From assembly GCA_016865035.1 (NCBI GenBank), contig CP018227.1:404001-468000 (forward strand): a stretch of DNA of 64,000 bases, in the 5' to 3' direction. Shown here one piece after another: positions 38,040-46,155 of the stretch. The position numbers were made by a program, and so were the translations under genes. The notes under the pieces are model-generated. The model ran no database searches and was not told where the DNA came from. It saw nothing but the letters and a program-made list of their open reading frames with translations. This stretch comes from Kordiimonadales bacterium IMCC3096 (GTDB lineage: Bacteria; Pseudomonadota; Alphaproteobacteria; Minwuiales; Minwuiaceae). Numbering within the stretch: the first letter of the stretch is position 1; each line of letters starts with the position of its first letter.

Positions 38040-38866
38040 CGGGCCCGGACCACAGGCTGAGCCTGACACGGCAAGCCCGGCTTCTCGGGATCAGCCGGGG
38101 CAGCCTGTATTACGCGCCGCGCCCGACCAGTGCGGCGGACCTCAAGCTTATGCGCAGAATTGACGAGTTGCACATGGACTACCCGTTCGCGGGCAGCCGT
38201 ATGATGAAAGGGTTGCTGCGGCAGGAAGGCTTCACGGCCGGGCGGCTGCACGTGGCAACCTGCATGAAAACGATGGGCATTGAGGCGCTCTATCGCAGAC
38301 CGAACACCAGCAAGCCTGCGCCCGGTCACAGGATCTATCCCTACCTGCTGCGCAAGCTGGCCGTGACGCAGCCCAATCAGGTCTGGGCCATGGATATTAC
38401 CTACATTCCCATGGCCCGAGGGTTCGTCTATCTGGTCGCCGTTCTGGACTGGTTCAGCCGCAAGGTTCTGGCCTGGCGGCTGTCGGTGACGCTGGAAACA
38501 GCGCCGTGTCTGGAGGCCTTGAATGATGCCCTGCGCAGATATGGCAAGCCGGAGATCATGAACTCGGACCAAGGATCACAGTTCACGTCCATTGACTTCA
38601 TCAAGGCGCTGAAGGACGCCGACATCCAGATCAGCATGGATGGCAAGGGCGCTTGGCGCGATAACGTGTTTGTCGAACGGCTCTGGCGCAGCGTCAAATA
38701 CGAGGAGGTCTATCTGCACGCCTATGAAAGCGTGTCAGCCGCCCGACAGGGCATCGACCGATACCTGGCCTTCTACAACACAAGGAGACCGCATTCATCG
38801 CTGGAAGGGCAAACGCCCGATCAGGCATATCACATCAAGTTGCAACCAATCCCGGTGGCGGCATAA
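38036..38866 (+). CDS. IS3-family transposase OrfB (DDE integrase core)
   Basis: A 276-residue catalytic part. An HTH_21 segment (about residues 40-95, MDYPFAGSRMMKGLLRQEG) precedes the rve core with the DDE triad: D in WAMDITYIPM, D in NSDQGSQFTS, and E in DNVFVERLWRSVKYEEVYL. The end NTRRPHSSLEGQTPDQAY is standard. All catalytic residues are intact. Translation is probably as an OrfAB fusion by frameshifting, with some direct start at the ATGA overlap. Confidence 0.94.
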   Translation: MTGPDHRLSLTRQARLLGISRGSLYYAPRPTSAADLKLMRRIDELHMDYPFAGSRMMKGLLRQEGFTAGRLHVATCMKTMGIEALYRRPNTSKPAPGHRIYPYLLRKLAVTQPNQVWAMDITYIPMARGFVYLVAVLDWFSRKVLAWRLSVTLETAPCLEALNDALRRYGKPEIMNSDQGSQFTSIDFIKALKDADIQISMDGKGAWRDNVFVERLWRSVKYEEVYLHAYESVSAARQGIDRYLAFYNTRRPHSSLEGQTPDQAYHIKLQPIPVAA

Positions 38867-38927
38867 CCAAGCGGAAAATCCACCTAAGAAACGGCTCGAA
38901 ACTGTTCAAACGAACCGAACCACCTCT

Positions 38928-39389
38928 GGAAACGGGATCCGGCTGGAGAAGTCGCGGGCCAGCGTCTGTATCCGGCCCTTGTACGGACCGGAGTCCGCAT
39001 TCAGTCAGACAGATGCCTTTCCCATCGATCCTAACCGGGAATTGCAGCCCGACTGGCAGAAGCAGTGGCACGGCCAGTTCAGGACAAGGGAAATGCATGA
39101 CGACATGGAATGGCTCTTTCTCGTGTCATTCGATTGCCGTGCAACAGCGAACTCCGAACCCGAACGTCTGCCCTCCGGCGCGCTGACCCTGATGGTGGGC
39201 ACCGAGCGCGTGACGATCGGGACAGACGGGGCCAACGTCAGGGGCCAGGCGCCGGAGGCCTGCAGGATTCCGCTGCAGAGCCGACCGTTCGTCGCAGATA
39301 CGGCCAAGGTTTCCGAAGAACCTGAACAAGACTCAGATGACGACGAACCACCGCAAATACCTCAACTTCGATTGAGATTCAGCCGATGA
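38928..39389 (+). pseudogene. Heparinase II/III family protein, 3' part (after IS insertion)
   Basis: The last 153 codons of the interrupted polysaccharide lyase, from the right GGA copy to TGA 39387-39389. It codes for the end of the C-terminal beta-sandwich (GIRLEKSRASVCIRPLYG, MHDDMEWLFLVSFDC) and an acidic tail (EEPEQDSDDDE). No start of its own is expected. There are no stops or frameshifts, so the insertion is recent or the gene has decayed little. Its stop overlaps the TAXI gene start by 4 nt, so normal translational coupling of that gene to the lyase may be lost. Confidence 0.85.
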
Positions 39390-40363
39390 AGATATTCTGT
39401 CTTGTCGCAATCATTCTCATGTACTTCCTTTCGCCTTTCAGAATGGAAGTGCTGGCCAAGGAAACTGACCTGAAGGTGCGCATCGCGACCGGCAGTCTCA
39501 CCGGAGTGTACTACAGCGCCGGAAACGCCATCTGCAGGGTACTCGAGCGGCGCTACGGCAAGCGCACGGACTGTCAGGTTCTGGAAACGGGTGGAACAGG
39601 TTCCAATCTGACGCTGCTGACTGACGGGCAGGTGGATCTTGCCATCGCGCAGGCCGATATCCTGCTCTCTCCCGCCTCGACTTCGGGAAAACAGACCGTC
39701 GCCGATGCCAATGGCATCAAGGCATTGGCGACACTCTATCCGGAAGTCTTCCAGATCGTCGTGCGGCGCGGGCTTGGCGTGACACGCGCATTGGATCTCG
39801 TGAACCATCGCTCGAACCTTGGCCTGCCAAACACGGGAACCCGACAGACCATCAACGGATTGCTGCGCGCGCTCAACATGTCGATCGACGACTTCAAGCA
39901 CCCCCTGGCGATCTCGAGTTCGCGTGACCTCGACGCATTCTGCAATGGCGAGATCGACGCATTCGCCTTCATCGCCGGTGTCCCGAACGGAAAGATCGCC
40001 CTGGCGCTGGAGCGTTGCGGCGGGGACATCGTCGGCTTCATACGGAAGGCGAATGCGGCCTATGTCCGCGCAACGCCGGGCGTGGATTTCTTTCGCTTCC
40101 GACGCAGTTCCTATCCCCAGATGGACAAGACAGTCGACACTTTCGCGATCTCGGCAATGCTGGTCGCACGACAGGACATGGACGCTACCAAGGTGAGGCG
40201 CATCCTCGGTGCACTGCTGGACGAGATGCCCTATTTCAGCGGGATGCACCCGGCATGGTCCGACATATCCATCATCAGCATGGCCGGACACCACGAAACC
40301 GGCCTGATGCACAAGGCCGCGAGGGCAGAATATCTTGACCGGCGAATCCTGCCTTCACGGTAA
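39386..40363 (+). CDS. TAXI family solute-binding protein (orphan)
   Basis: A 325-residue exported binding protein. The signal peptide is residues 1-24 (to VLA/KET). The TAXI fold is seen in VRIATGSLTGVYYSAGNAICRVLER, the GSNLTLLTDGQVDLAIAQADI loop and the GLPNTGTRQTINGLLRALNM segment. It overlaps the heparinase gene by ATGA, so the original operon made a secreted lyase and this binding protein together. No TRAP permease is next to it; it may use a permease elsewhere (for example the one at 17065-19047) or act as a sensor partner. It may now be expressed weakly because of the IS element upstream. Confidence 0.87.
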   Translation: MKIFCLVAIILMYFLSPFRMEVLAKETDLKVRIATGSLTGVYYSAGNAICRVLERRYGKRTDCQVLETGGTGSNLTLLTDGQVDLAIAQADILLSPASTSGKQTVADANGIKALATLYPEVFQIVVRRGLGVTRALDLVNHRSNLGLPNTGTRQTINGLLRALNMSIDDFKHPLAISSSRDLDAFCNGEIDAFAFIAGVPNGKIALALERCGGDIVGFIRKANAAYVRATPGVDFFRFRRSSYPQMDKTVDTFAISAMLVARQDMDATKVRRILGALLDEMPYFSGMHPAWSDISIISMAGHHETGLMHKAARAEYLDRRILPSR

Positions 40364-40391
40364 TGGCACCACGCCGAAGCGCCGGGGACCG

Positions 40392-41243
40392 TCAGGTCTC
40401 CAGGCGGTAGGCGTCCCCGTCGCGTTTCAGGTGCCCGGCGGTGACACCGGCGAAGTGGGTGCCGATGATCAGCACCGGCTGGCCGGCCAGTTCGTCGAAC
40501 ACCCGGTCGCGGGTCGCTTTCGATTCCGTCGGGTCATAGTCGACGGTCGCACACCATTCCGTGTGCGCCATCTGACAGGGATGATGAACGAAGTCGCCGG
40601 TGATCATCGCCTTCTCGCCCCTTGACTCGATCATGACGGAGACGTGGCCCGGCGTGTGCCCGTGGGTCGGTTTCAGGTAGACCTCCGGACAGATCTGATG
40701 CGTCGTCGTGACGAAATCCACCAGCCCTGCGTCGAACACCGGCTGCACGGAATCGTCGAAGATCACACGGCTCTCCTCGTCCGTGTCCTGATCCCGCCAG
40801 TAGTCGAACTCCGGTGTGGCCATCAGATAGCGGGCATTGGCGAACGTCGGCACCCATTTGCCGTCCACCAGCATGGTGTTCCAGCCGACATGATCGACAT
40901 GCAGGTGCGTGCACATCACGGTGTCGATGCTCTCGACCGGATAGCCTGCGGCGGCCATGTCCGCCAGAAAGGGCTTCTGCAGGTTGGTCCAGTTGGGATT
41001 GGCGCGCTGCTTGTCGTTGCCGATGCAGGTATCGACGACGATCCGGCGATCCGGCGTCTCGATCACCAGCGCATGGATCGACATGATCAGCCGTCCCTCC
41101 GGCGTCATGAAGTGCGGCTGCAGCCATTCGAGGGGCAGGCAGGCCTCCTTGGTCGCCTGCGGCAGGATGAAACGGGTTCCGCCCGCAACTTCCATCTCCA
41201 CCACCTTCGTCACCTTCACGTCACCGATTTGCCAGCTCTGCAT
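40392..41243 (-). CDS. MBL fold metallo-hydrolase
   Basis: A 283-residue metallo-beta-lactamase-fold enzyme. The zinc motif is CTHLHVDHVGW (H113, H115, D117, H118); further ligands are in PTHGHTPGHVSV, ITGDFVHH and IGTHFAGVTAG. This arrangement with a preceding DTCIGN segment is like quorum-quenching lactonases and their relatives, but without lid details the substrate is unsure. No signal peptide. ATG 41243 follows a GGAGGGCGGAGAC site. It is convergent with the TAXI gene and divergent from the tRNA. Confidence 0.85.
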   Translation of the reverse strand: MQSWQIGDVKVTKVVEMEVAGGTRFILPQATKEACLPLEWLQPHFMTPEGRLIMSIHALVIETPDRRIVVDTCIGNDKQRANPNWTNLQKPFLADMAAAGYPVESIDTVMCTHLHVDHVGWNTMLVDGKWVPTFANARYLMATPEFDYWRDQDTDEESRVIFDDSVQPVFDAGLVDFVTTTHQICPEVYLKPTHGHTPGHVSVMIESRGEKAMITGDFVHHPCQMAHTEWCATVDYDPTESKATRDRVFDELAGQPVLIIGTHFAGVTAGHLKRDGDAYRLET

Positions 41244-41333
41244 GTCTCCGCCCTCCCCGACGATGAAAATTCCCGCGCTGCCGCGCGTCGCCCCGTGACA
41301 TTGGCAGTTTTTTCCGGTAGTCGAAAGCACCAA

Positions 41334-41409
41334 GCCGACGTGGCTCAATTGGTAGAGCAACCGCCTTGTAAGCGGTAGGTTGGGGGTTCAAGTCCCTCCG
41401 TCGGCACCA
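41334..41409 (+). tRNA. tRNA-Thr (anticodon TGT)
   Basis: A 76-nt cloverleaf including an encoded CCA end. The acceptor stem pairs GCCGACG (41334-41340) with CGTCGGC (41399-41405), the anticodon stem ACCGC/GCGGT encloses the loop CTTGTAA with anticodon TGT, and the T arm has GGTTCAAGTCC. It reads ACA codons. It stands alone between the MBL gene and the bestrophin gene. No repeat of its 3' end was seen in the window, so there is no sign of an island inserted here. Confidence 0.96.
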
Positions 41410-41431
41410 TCCCCCCGAATGTACATTCCGA

Positions 41432-42268
41432 TCAGGCGGCAATCCCGGCCTGCGTCGCTGCTTCTTCAGCTTTCAGACCATCGAACGGCTGCTTGCAGAT
41501 CGCGACGAAACCGTCGATGTCCAGGGCGTTCATGCCGGGCTCCAGCGGGAATTCCAGCACTTCCGTCACCCGTGCAAGGCCGAAGAAGACATAGGCGGCG
41601 ACCGCCACGATGACAGGTGCGAACCAGCCTGCGATGTCGATCGTGGCGAAGGGCAGCAGCAGGCAGAACAGGGTGCAGGTCCGCTTGACCAGCAGGGAAT
41701 AGACAAATGGCAACGGCGTGTTCTGCAACCGCTGCAATCCGGCCTTCGCATGTTCCAGGTGATGCAGCCGGTCCGAGAAGGCGCGCAGGCCAAACTCGGA
41801 AAGCTGCTGACGCTCCGCGCATTCGTGCAGGTACGCCGCGCAGCGGCCAAGCGCCGGACGGTGCGGCGACAGGGGTACACGCCCGATCGCCGCGATCTCG
41901 TCGATGAACCCGTGAACATGGGTCTGAACCGCCAGACGGTCTGCCGCTGCCGCAAGAAACAGGGTCGTGTCCCGGTCGATGCTGCGCACCTGCCCGATGA
42001 CGCCGCCCCAGACCTTTCGCGCCTCCCACCAGCGCTCGTAGGCCGCGAAGTTGCGGAAGCCCAGGAACAGCGACAGGGCAACGCCAAAGATCGCGAAGGG
42101 GGCAAAGCTGGTCTGCGGCACGACCACCCCCCTGTCGCTTGCCGCGACCAGCGCGGCGGTCAGTGCCGCGAAACCGATGATGTAGGGCAGCACGGCAGGC
42201 ACCACCGAGCCACGCAGGGCGATCAGCTGATAGAAGAATGATGGGTTGCGGCGCAGTGGCGTGGACAA
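41432..42268 (-). CDS. Bestrophin family ion channel
   Basis: A 278-residue inner-membrane protein. The N-terminal part PSFFYQLIALRGSVVPAVLPYIIGFAAL and FLGFRNFAAYERWWEARKVWGGVIGQVR are the bestrophin signature; further hydrophobic segments occur near residues 190-230, and AYVFFGLARVTEVLEFPLEPGMNALDID closes the domain. Bacterial bestrophins form pentameric ion channels, some cation-selective. The physiological role here is unknown. It sits 53 bases downstream of boxR on the same strand and may be read from the boxR promoter, though no functional link is known. Confidence 0.86.
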   Translation of the reverse strand: MSTPLRRNPSFFYQLIALRGSVVPAVLPYIIGFAALTAALVAASDRGVVVPQTSFAPFAIFGVALSLFLGFRNFAAYERWWEARKVWGGVIGQVRSIDRDTTLFLAAAADRLAVQTHVHGFIDEIAAIGRVPLSPHRPALGRCAAYLHECAERQQLSEFGLRAFSDRLHHLEHAKAGLQRLQNTPLPFVYSLLVKRTCTLFCLLLPFATIDIAGWFAPVIVAVAAYVFFGLARVTEVLEFPLEPGMNALDIDGFVAICKQPFDGLKAEEAATQAGIAA

Positions 42269-42321
42269 GACCCCGACCTCCGGAACAGTGCGACAGATGC
42301 ATGAGAGGGGCGGGCAGGACC

Positions 42322-43239
42322 TCAGTCGAGGAAGCCACGCTCCGCGATGAGTGCAAGCAGATGCTTCAGCGAGGTCTCGCGCGTCTGGCCGCTGGTGTCC
42401 AGCCTGGCCTGCGCCCGGTCATAGAGCGCCTCCCGGCTGGTCAGCAGCGAACGCAGCTGGGTCATGGCCTCCGGATTGCCGGCCATCGGGCGCTCGTCGC
42501 CCTGCGCCCTGACCCGCTGCATGTGCTCGTCGGGGGCAGCCTTCAGCCAGATGGTGTGGAAGCGCGTCAGCAGGGTCTGGTAGGTGCGCGGCTCCGCCAC
42601 GATTCCCCCCGCGACGGCCAGGATCATGCGGTCATGGGTGGCGATGATGCGCCCCAGCGCCTCAGCCTCCAGCGTGCGGTAGCCCTCGGGGCCGTAGAGT
42701 CCCATGATCTCGGCGATCTCCATGCCGCCATGGGCCTCGATCTCGCGGTTCAGTTCCACGAACGGCAGGTCCAGCGCCGCGCCCGCCATCCGGCCAAGCG
42801 TCGACTTGCCCGCACCGCGCAGGCCGATCAGGCAGATGCGGTTGGCGCGCCGGGAGGCTTCCGGTTCCGGATTGAGCGCCCGCAACACCTCCTCCTGCGT
42901 GCTGCGGTCGGCGGAGCGAAACAGGTCCGCGACCCGCAGCGCCTCCGAACTCCAGGGATCATCCTCCCCCACCAGCCATTCGATGCGATGGTCCAGAGCC
43001 ATGGCAACGCGTTTCAGCAGACCGATGGAGATATTGCCGGCCCCGCTTTCGAGCTGGGCCAGATACCGCGGTGAAACACCGGAAATCTCCGACAGCACGC
43101 GGCGGGGAATGCCCTTGCGCTCCCGGGCCTTCCGGACCCGCTCCCCCACCTGCAGCATCAGATCGGCGACCGCGTGATCCGGGGAGGCCGCATCATCGAC
43201 CGGTGTCACCTCTCCGCTGAAGGTCGCGATTTCCGCCAT
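42322..43239 (-). CDS. boxR: BoxR/BzdR-type regulator: XRE helix-turn-helix fused to shikimate-kinase-like domain
   Basis: A 305-residue repressor. Residues 30-90 are an XRE/Cro helix-turn-helix (VGERVRKARERKGIPRRVLSEISGVSPRYLAQLESG); from residue 132 there is a shikimate-kinase-like domain with Walker A GLRGAGKST (139-147). In BzdR and BoxR this domain is known to sense benzoyl-CoA, which releases DNA. It is the last gene of the box set, with its own TGCA-N6-TGCA site 14 bases before the start, suggesting autoregulation. It probably also controls boxC-B-A, the ligase and the TRAP operon, which carry the same motif. Confidence 0.9.
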   Translation of the reverse strand: MAEIATFSGEVTPVDDAASPDHAVADLMLQVGERVRKARERKGIPRRVLSEISGVSPRYLAQLESGAGNISIGLLKRVAMALDHRIEWLVGEDDPWSSEALRVADLFRSADRSTQEEVLRALNPEPEASRRANRICLIGLRGAGKSTLGRMAGAALDLPFVELNREIEAHGGMEIAEIMGLYGPEGYRTLEAEALGRIIATHDRMILAVAGGIVAEPRTYQTLLTRFHTIWLKAAPDEHMQRVRAQGDERPMAGNPEAMTQLRSLLTSREALYDRAQARLDTSGQTRETSLKHLLALIAERGFLD

Positions 43240-43252
43240 GCCGACTCACCCT

Positions 43253-43266
43253 TGCAATATAGTGCA
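43253..43266. promoter_or_regulatory. Predicted BoxR operator at boxR
   Basis: TGCA-ATATAG-TGCA, extended to TTGCA...TGCAA, lies 14 bases upstream of the boxR ATG. It is a perfect example of the TGCA-N6-TGCA motif that recurs upstream of boxC, the ligase gene and dctP in this window. The location suits autorepression. Confidence 0.7.
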
Positions 43267-43356
43267 ACAAATTAGCCCGGGTTCCGCCGAATGCAATGAT
43301 GCAGATCAATCGTGGTGGTGAATTCCCGCCTGACCTTCCCGGACGGTCGCCAATCC

Positions 43357-44544
43357 TCAATAGGTCTCGACGTGGTAGCGGCCCGCTTCCCGCATGGCGT
43401 CACGCATCGAAAGCCATTGCTCGCCAATGCTCTCCGCAATGCTGACGAAAGCCTTCTCCACGCCTTCCTCCATGCCGCGCAGCCCGCAGATGTAGATGTG
43501 GGTATTCGGATCGACCAGCAGGTCGGCCACCTTCTCCTGTTCCGCCAGCAGCCGGTCCTGCACATATTCCTTCGGCTGTCCTTCCAGACGGCTGTAGACC
43601 AGGTGCTGCTCCAGCAGGCTGGCGGGCACCTTCTTCAGCGGCCCGAAATAGGGCAGTGCCTTCGGTGAACGCGCACCGAAGAACATGGTCATGGCTCCGG
43701 AGTCGGAGGCCATCGCCCTCTGGCGCCGCATCGTGAAGGCGCGCATGGGGGCGGAACCGGTGCCGGTGCAGATCAGCAGCAGTCGCGCCTTCGGATCATC
43801 CGGCATCAGGAAGGTCGCGCCGAACGGGCCGGTGACGCGCACCTCGTCCCCCTGCGCCAAGTCGCAGACATAGTTCGAACAGAGGCCCTGATCCTCCCGC
43901 TTCACGGTCAGAGACAGGTTGTTGTAGTTGGCCCGTTCCCCGTCGCGGGGGCTGGAAACGGAATAGAGCCGTGGCAGGTGCGGATTGCCGTTCTCGTCCT
44001 CCCCCGGCGGAATGATGCCGATCGACTGCCCCTCCAGCACCGGGAAGGTCTGCCCTGCGAAGTCGAGGATGATGTGGCGGACGTCATGCGACGGATCGTC
44101 GGTCAGGCGATAGTTGCCCTGGACCCTTGCCACGGCGGGCTTGCCCAGGTTGTACATGTTGATCGTCGGCTTCTGCGCCGAGGCAGGGGCCTTCGCCTTG
44201 CCACCGGCCCCCTTGTGCGCCTCCGCCAGCAGCGCGGCCATGGCGTCGTCCAGAGCCTCGACGCTGGTATTCGCCTCGTCCGCGCCCAGTTCCTCCTGCT
44301 CCGGCAGTTCGGTCCATTCATACTGGTCGGAGAGGGAATAGGGCTCCCGCACCACGCGCCATTCATCGATGGAGCCTGTAGGGCAGACCGGGATGCAGTC
44401 CATGCAGAAGTTGCAGATCTCGGCGTTCACCACGACATTGTTGTCGTCATGCTCGATGGCCCCGATGGGACAGGTCATCTCGCAGGTATAGCAGCGGATG
44501 CAGATTTCCGGGTCGATCAGATGCTGTTTCAGCGGCTTGTTCAT
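43357..44544 (-). CDS. boxA: Benzoyl-CoA 2,3-epoxidase subunit BoxA (reductase)
   Basis: BoxA passes electrons from NADPH to BoxB during epoxidation of benzoyl-CoA. The 395-residue protein has an N-terminal 2[4Fe-4S] ferredoxin with CIRCYTCEMTCP and CNFCMDCIPVCP, a linker rich in alanine and acidic residues, and a C-terminal ferredoxin-NADP reductase module with the FAD motif RLYSVSSPRDGE and the NADP motif LLLICTGTGSAPMRAF. Length is typical. It lies 93 bases after boxB in the boxC-boxB-boxA order. All cluster cysteines are present. Confidence 0.95.
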   Translation of the reverse strand: MNKPLKQHLIDPEICIRCYTCEMTCPIGAIEHDDNNVVVNAEICNFCMDCIPVCPTGSIDEWRVVREPYSLSDQYEWTELPEQEELGADEANTSVEALDDAMAALLAEAHKGAGGKAKAPASAQKPTINMYNLGKPAVARVQGNYRLTDDPSHDVRHIILDFAGQTFPVLEGQSIGIIPPGEDENGNPHLPRLYSVSSPRDGERANYNNLSLTVKREDQGLCSNYVCDLAQGDEVRVTGPFGATFLMPDDPKARLLLICTGTGSAPMRAFTMRRQRAMASDSGAMTMFFGARSPKALPYFGPLKKVPASLLEQHLVYSRLEGQPKEYVQDRLLAEQEKVADLLVDPNTHIYICGLRGMEEGVEKAFVSIAESIGEQWLSMRDAMREAGRYHVETY

Positions 44545-44604
44545 CCTGTCACCTCACTTCCCTGATCGACGTCGTTCCGGATCGGATTTCGGCTGCAGCG
44601 ACAC

Positions 44605-44628
44605 GGGAAGGGGACCATGCCCCCTCCC
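44605..44628 (-). terminator. Hairpin between boxB and boxA
   Basis: GGGAAGGGG (44605-44613) pairs with CCCCCTCCC (44620-44628) with one mismatch. It is downstream of the boxB stop and upstream of boxA, without a T-run. It may stabilise the boxB end of the message or partly stop transcription so that less BoxA than BoxB is made. Confidence 0.4.
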
Positions 44629-44637
44629 CGCACTGCA

Positions 44638-46089
44638 TCACGCAGCGTGAAGCTGCACGTACTCGAAGTCACCCGGCTTGCTGTCGATACCGACCTTCGG
44701 CGGGGCGATCCAGCTTGCATAGGCACCCGGCTCCGTGACCGGCTTCATCAGCGACTGGATGAATTCCCCGTCCGCCTTCGTCGGCAGCCACTGCCCGACA
44801 CTGGCATCCCAGGTTTCCTGACTGATCAGGTCACCGGCCGGATTGGCCTTCACGGCGGCGAAGACACCGATCTGGCGATGGAATGCCTCGTCCGGCAGGG
44901 TCAGTTCGAAGTTCACACCGGCCTTCTGGATGATCTTGTTCCAGCGGCCGACGCCACCGGCGGCATCACGGATGTAATCGTCCCTCAGGCGCATGTTGAT
45001 CGCCGTCAGGGCCGGCACTTCCTCCGCCACCACGGCACCTTCGCGCACCGTCCGCACGACGTAGGTTTCGTTCTTCAGCTGGTGATCATCATCGATCCGG
45101 GTCTCCATGTAGCGCCCCTTGATGCCTGCGTTGAAGGCATTGGCGGCATTGGTGGAGACTTCCTGACCGAACAGGTCCAGCGACAGCGAATAGTGCAGGT
45201 TCAGCTTCTTCTGGATCGTCGGCAGGTCGATCACGCCGAGTTCGCGGATGCGGTTGACGTCCGTCGGATCGGTGATCCCGGCCTTGTTCATCGCATCGAC
45301 AGTGGCCTGGATTGTCCGTCCGACACCGGTTTCACCCACGAACATGTGGTGCGCTTCCTCGGTCAGCATGAAGCGGCAGGTGCGGCTGAGCGGGTCGAAG
45401 CCGGACTGCGCCAGCGACTCGAGCTGCATCTTGCCGTCACGGTCGGTGAAATAGGTGAACATGAAGAACGACAGCCAGTCCGGCGTTTCCTCGTTGAAGG
45501 CACCCAGCATGCGCGGCGTCTCGTCCGAACCGGACTGGCGACGCAGCAGGTCATCGGCTTCCTCCCGCCCGTCCTTGCCGAAATACTTGTGCAGCAGATA
45601 GACCATCGCCCAGAGGTGACGTCCCTCCTCCACATTGACCTGAAACAGGTTGCGCAGGTCATAGAGGCTGGGTGCCGTGCGGCCCAGGAAGCGCTGCTGT
45701 TCCACCGACCCCGGCTCCGTATCGCCCTGGATGACGATCAGCCGCTTCAGCATGTTGCGGTACTCGCCCGGCACTTCCTGCCAGGCCGGCTCCCCCAGGT
45801 GCTCGCCGAAGGGGATCCTGCGATCCTCCACCTGCGGTGCCAGCAGCACGCCCCAGCGGTACTCCGGCATCTTCACGTGACCGAACTTGGCCCAGCCCTT
45901 CGGGTCCACGGAGACGGCGGTGCGCAGATAGACGGGGCTTTCCTGGAAATTCTGCGGAATCAGATTGTTCCACCAGTTGATGTAGCCCGGGTGCCAGCGT
46001 TCCAGCGCCTTCAGCACCTTCCTGTCCGACGACAGGCCGACATTGTTGGGGATCTGCGTGTCGTAGCTGACGTTGATGAGATCGGTCAT
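44638..46089 (-). CDS. boxB: Benzoyl-CoA 2,3-epoxidase subunit BoxB (oxygenase)
   Basis: BoxB is the di-iron oxygenase that turns benzoyl-CoA, with O2 and electrons from BoxA, into 2,3-epoxybenzoyl-CoA. At 483 residues it is of family length and near identical in plan to known BoxB: the start DLINVSYDTQIPNNVGLSSDRKVLKALERWHPGYI, and iron-ligand helices with EEGRHLWAMVYLLHKYFG and LTEEAHHMFVGETGVGRT. The gene has a strong AGGAGAGAC ribosome site before ATG 46089. It is the middle gene of boxCBA. Confidence 0.97.
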   Translation of the reverse strand: MTDLINVSYDTQIPNNVGLSSDRKVLKALERWHPGYINWWNNLIPQNFQESPVYLRTAVSVDPKGWAKFGHVKMPEYRWGVLLAPQVEDRRIPFGEHLGEPAWQEVPGEYRNMLKRLIVIQGDTEPGSVEQQRFLGRTAPSLYDLRNLFQVNVEEGRHLWAMVYLLHKYFGKDGREEADDLLRRQSGSDETPRMLGAFNEETPDWLSFFMFTYFTDRDGKMQLESLAQSGFDPLSRTCRFMLTEEAHHMFVGETGVGRTIQATVDAMNKAGITDPTDVNRIRELGVIDLPTIQKKLNLHYSLSLDLFGQEVSTNAANAFNAGIKGRYMETRIDDDHQLKNETYVVRTVREGAVVAEEVPALTAINMRLRDDYIRDAAGGVGRWNKIIQKAGVNFELTLPDEAFHRQIGVFAAVKANPAGDLISQETWDASVGQWLPTKADGEFIQSLMKPVTEPGAYASWIAPPKVGIDSKPGDFEYVQLHAA

Positions 46090-46155
46090 GTGTCTCTCCT
46101 GTTTTCAGTCGGTCGCCGCAGGCTGTCCCGCGATGGCCGTGAAGGGTTCAAGCGC

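Larger units (their letters stand above)
37642..38927 (+). mobile_element. IS3-family insertion sequence, complete (1286 bp)
   Basis: Imperfect inverted ends begin AGAGGTGG on both sides and stay related inward: left GGACAGTTGAG then TTAGGTGGATTTTC; right (read in reverse) GAACAGTTTCGAG then TTAGGTGGATTTTC. The right end has about nine more bases than the left between these blocks. It is flanked by a 3-bp GGA duplication, as expected for IS3 insertion, and carries overlapping orfA and orfB with an intact frameshift signal and DDE triad. It is therefore probably active. The GGA call rests on the ends and on restored reading frame of the target gene. Confidence 0.88.

Noticed and set aside
37661..38908. 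IS ends placed at TGGACAGTT / AACTGTTCA
   Set aside because: These give TG...CA ends but no matching target duplication, and excision would not restore the heparinase frame with a 3- or 4-bp duplication; the AGAGGTGG ends with GGA do both.
41334..41409. tRNA-Thr as the insertion site of a genomic island carrying the box genes
   Set aside because: No integrase gene and no repeat of the tRNA 3' end were seen in the window; the box genes match the surrounding base composition except in promoters.
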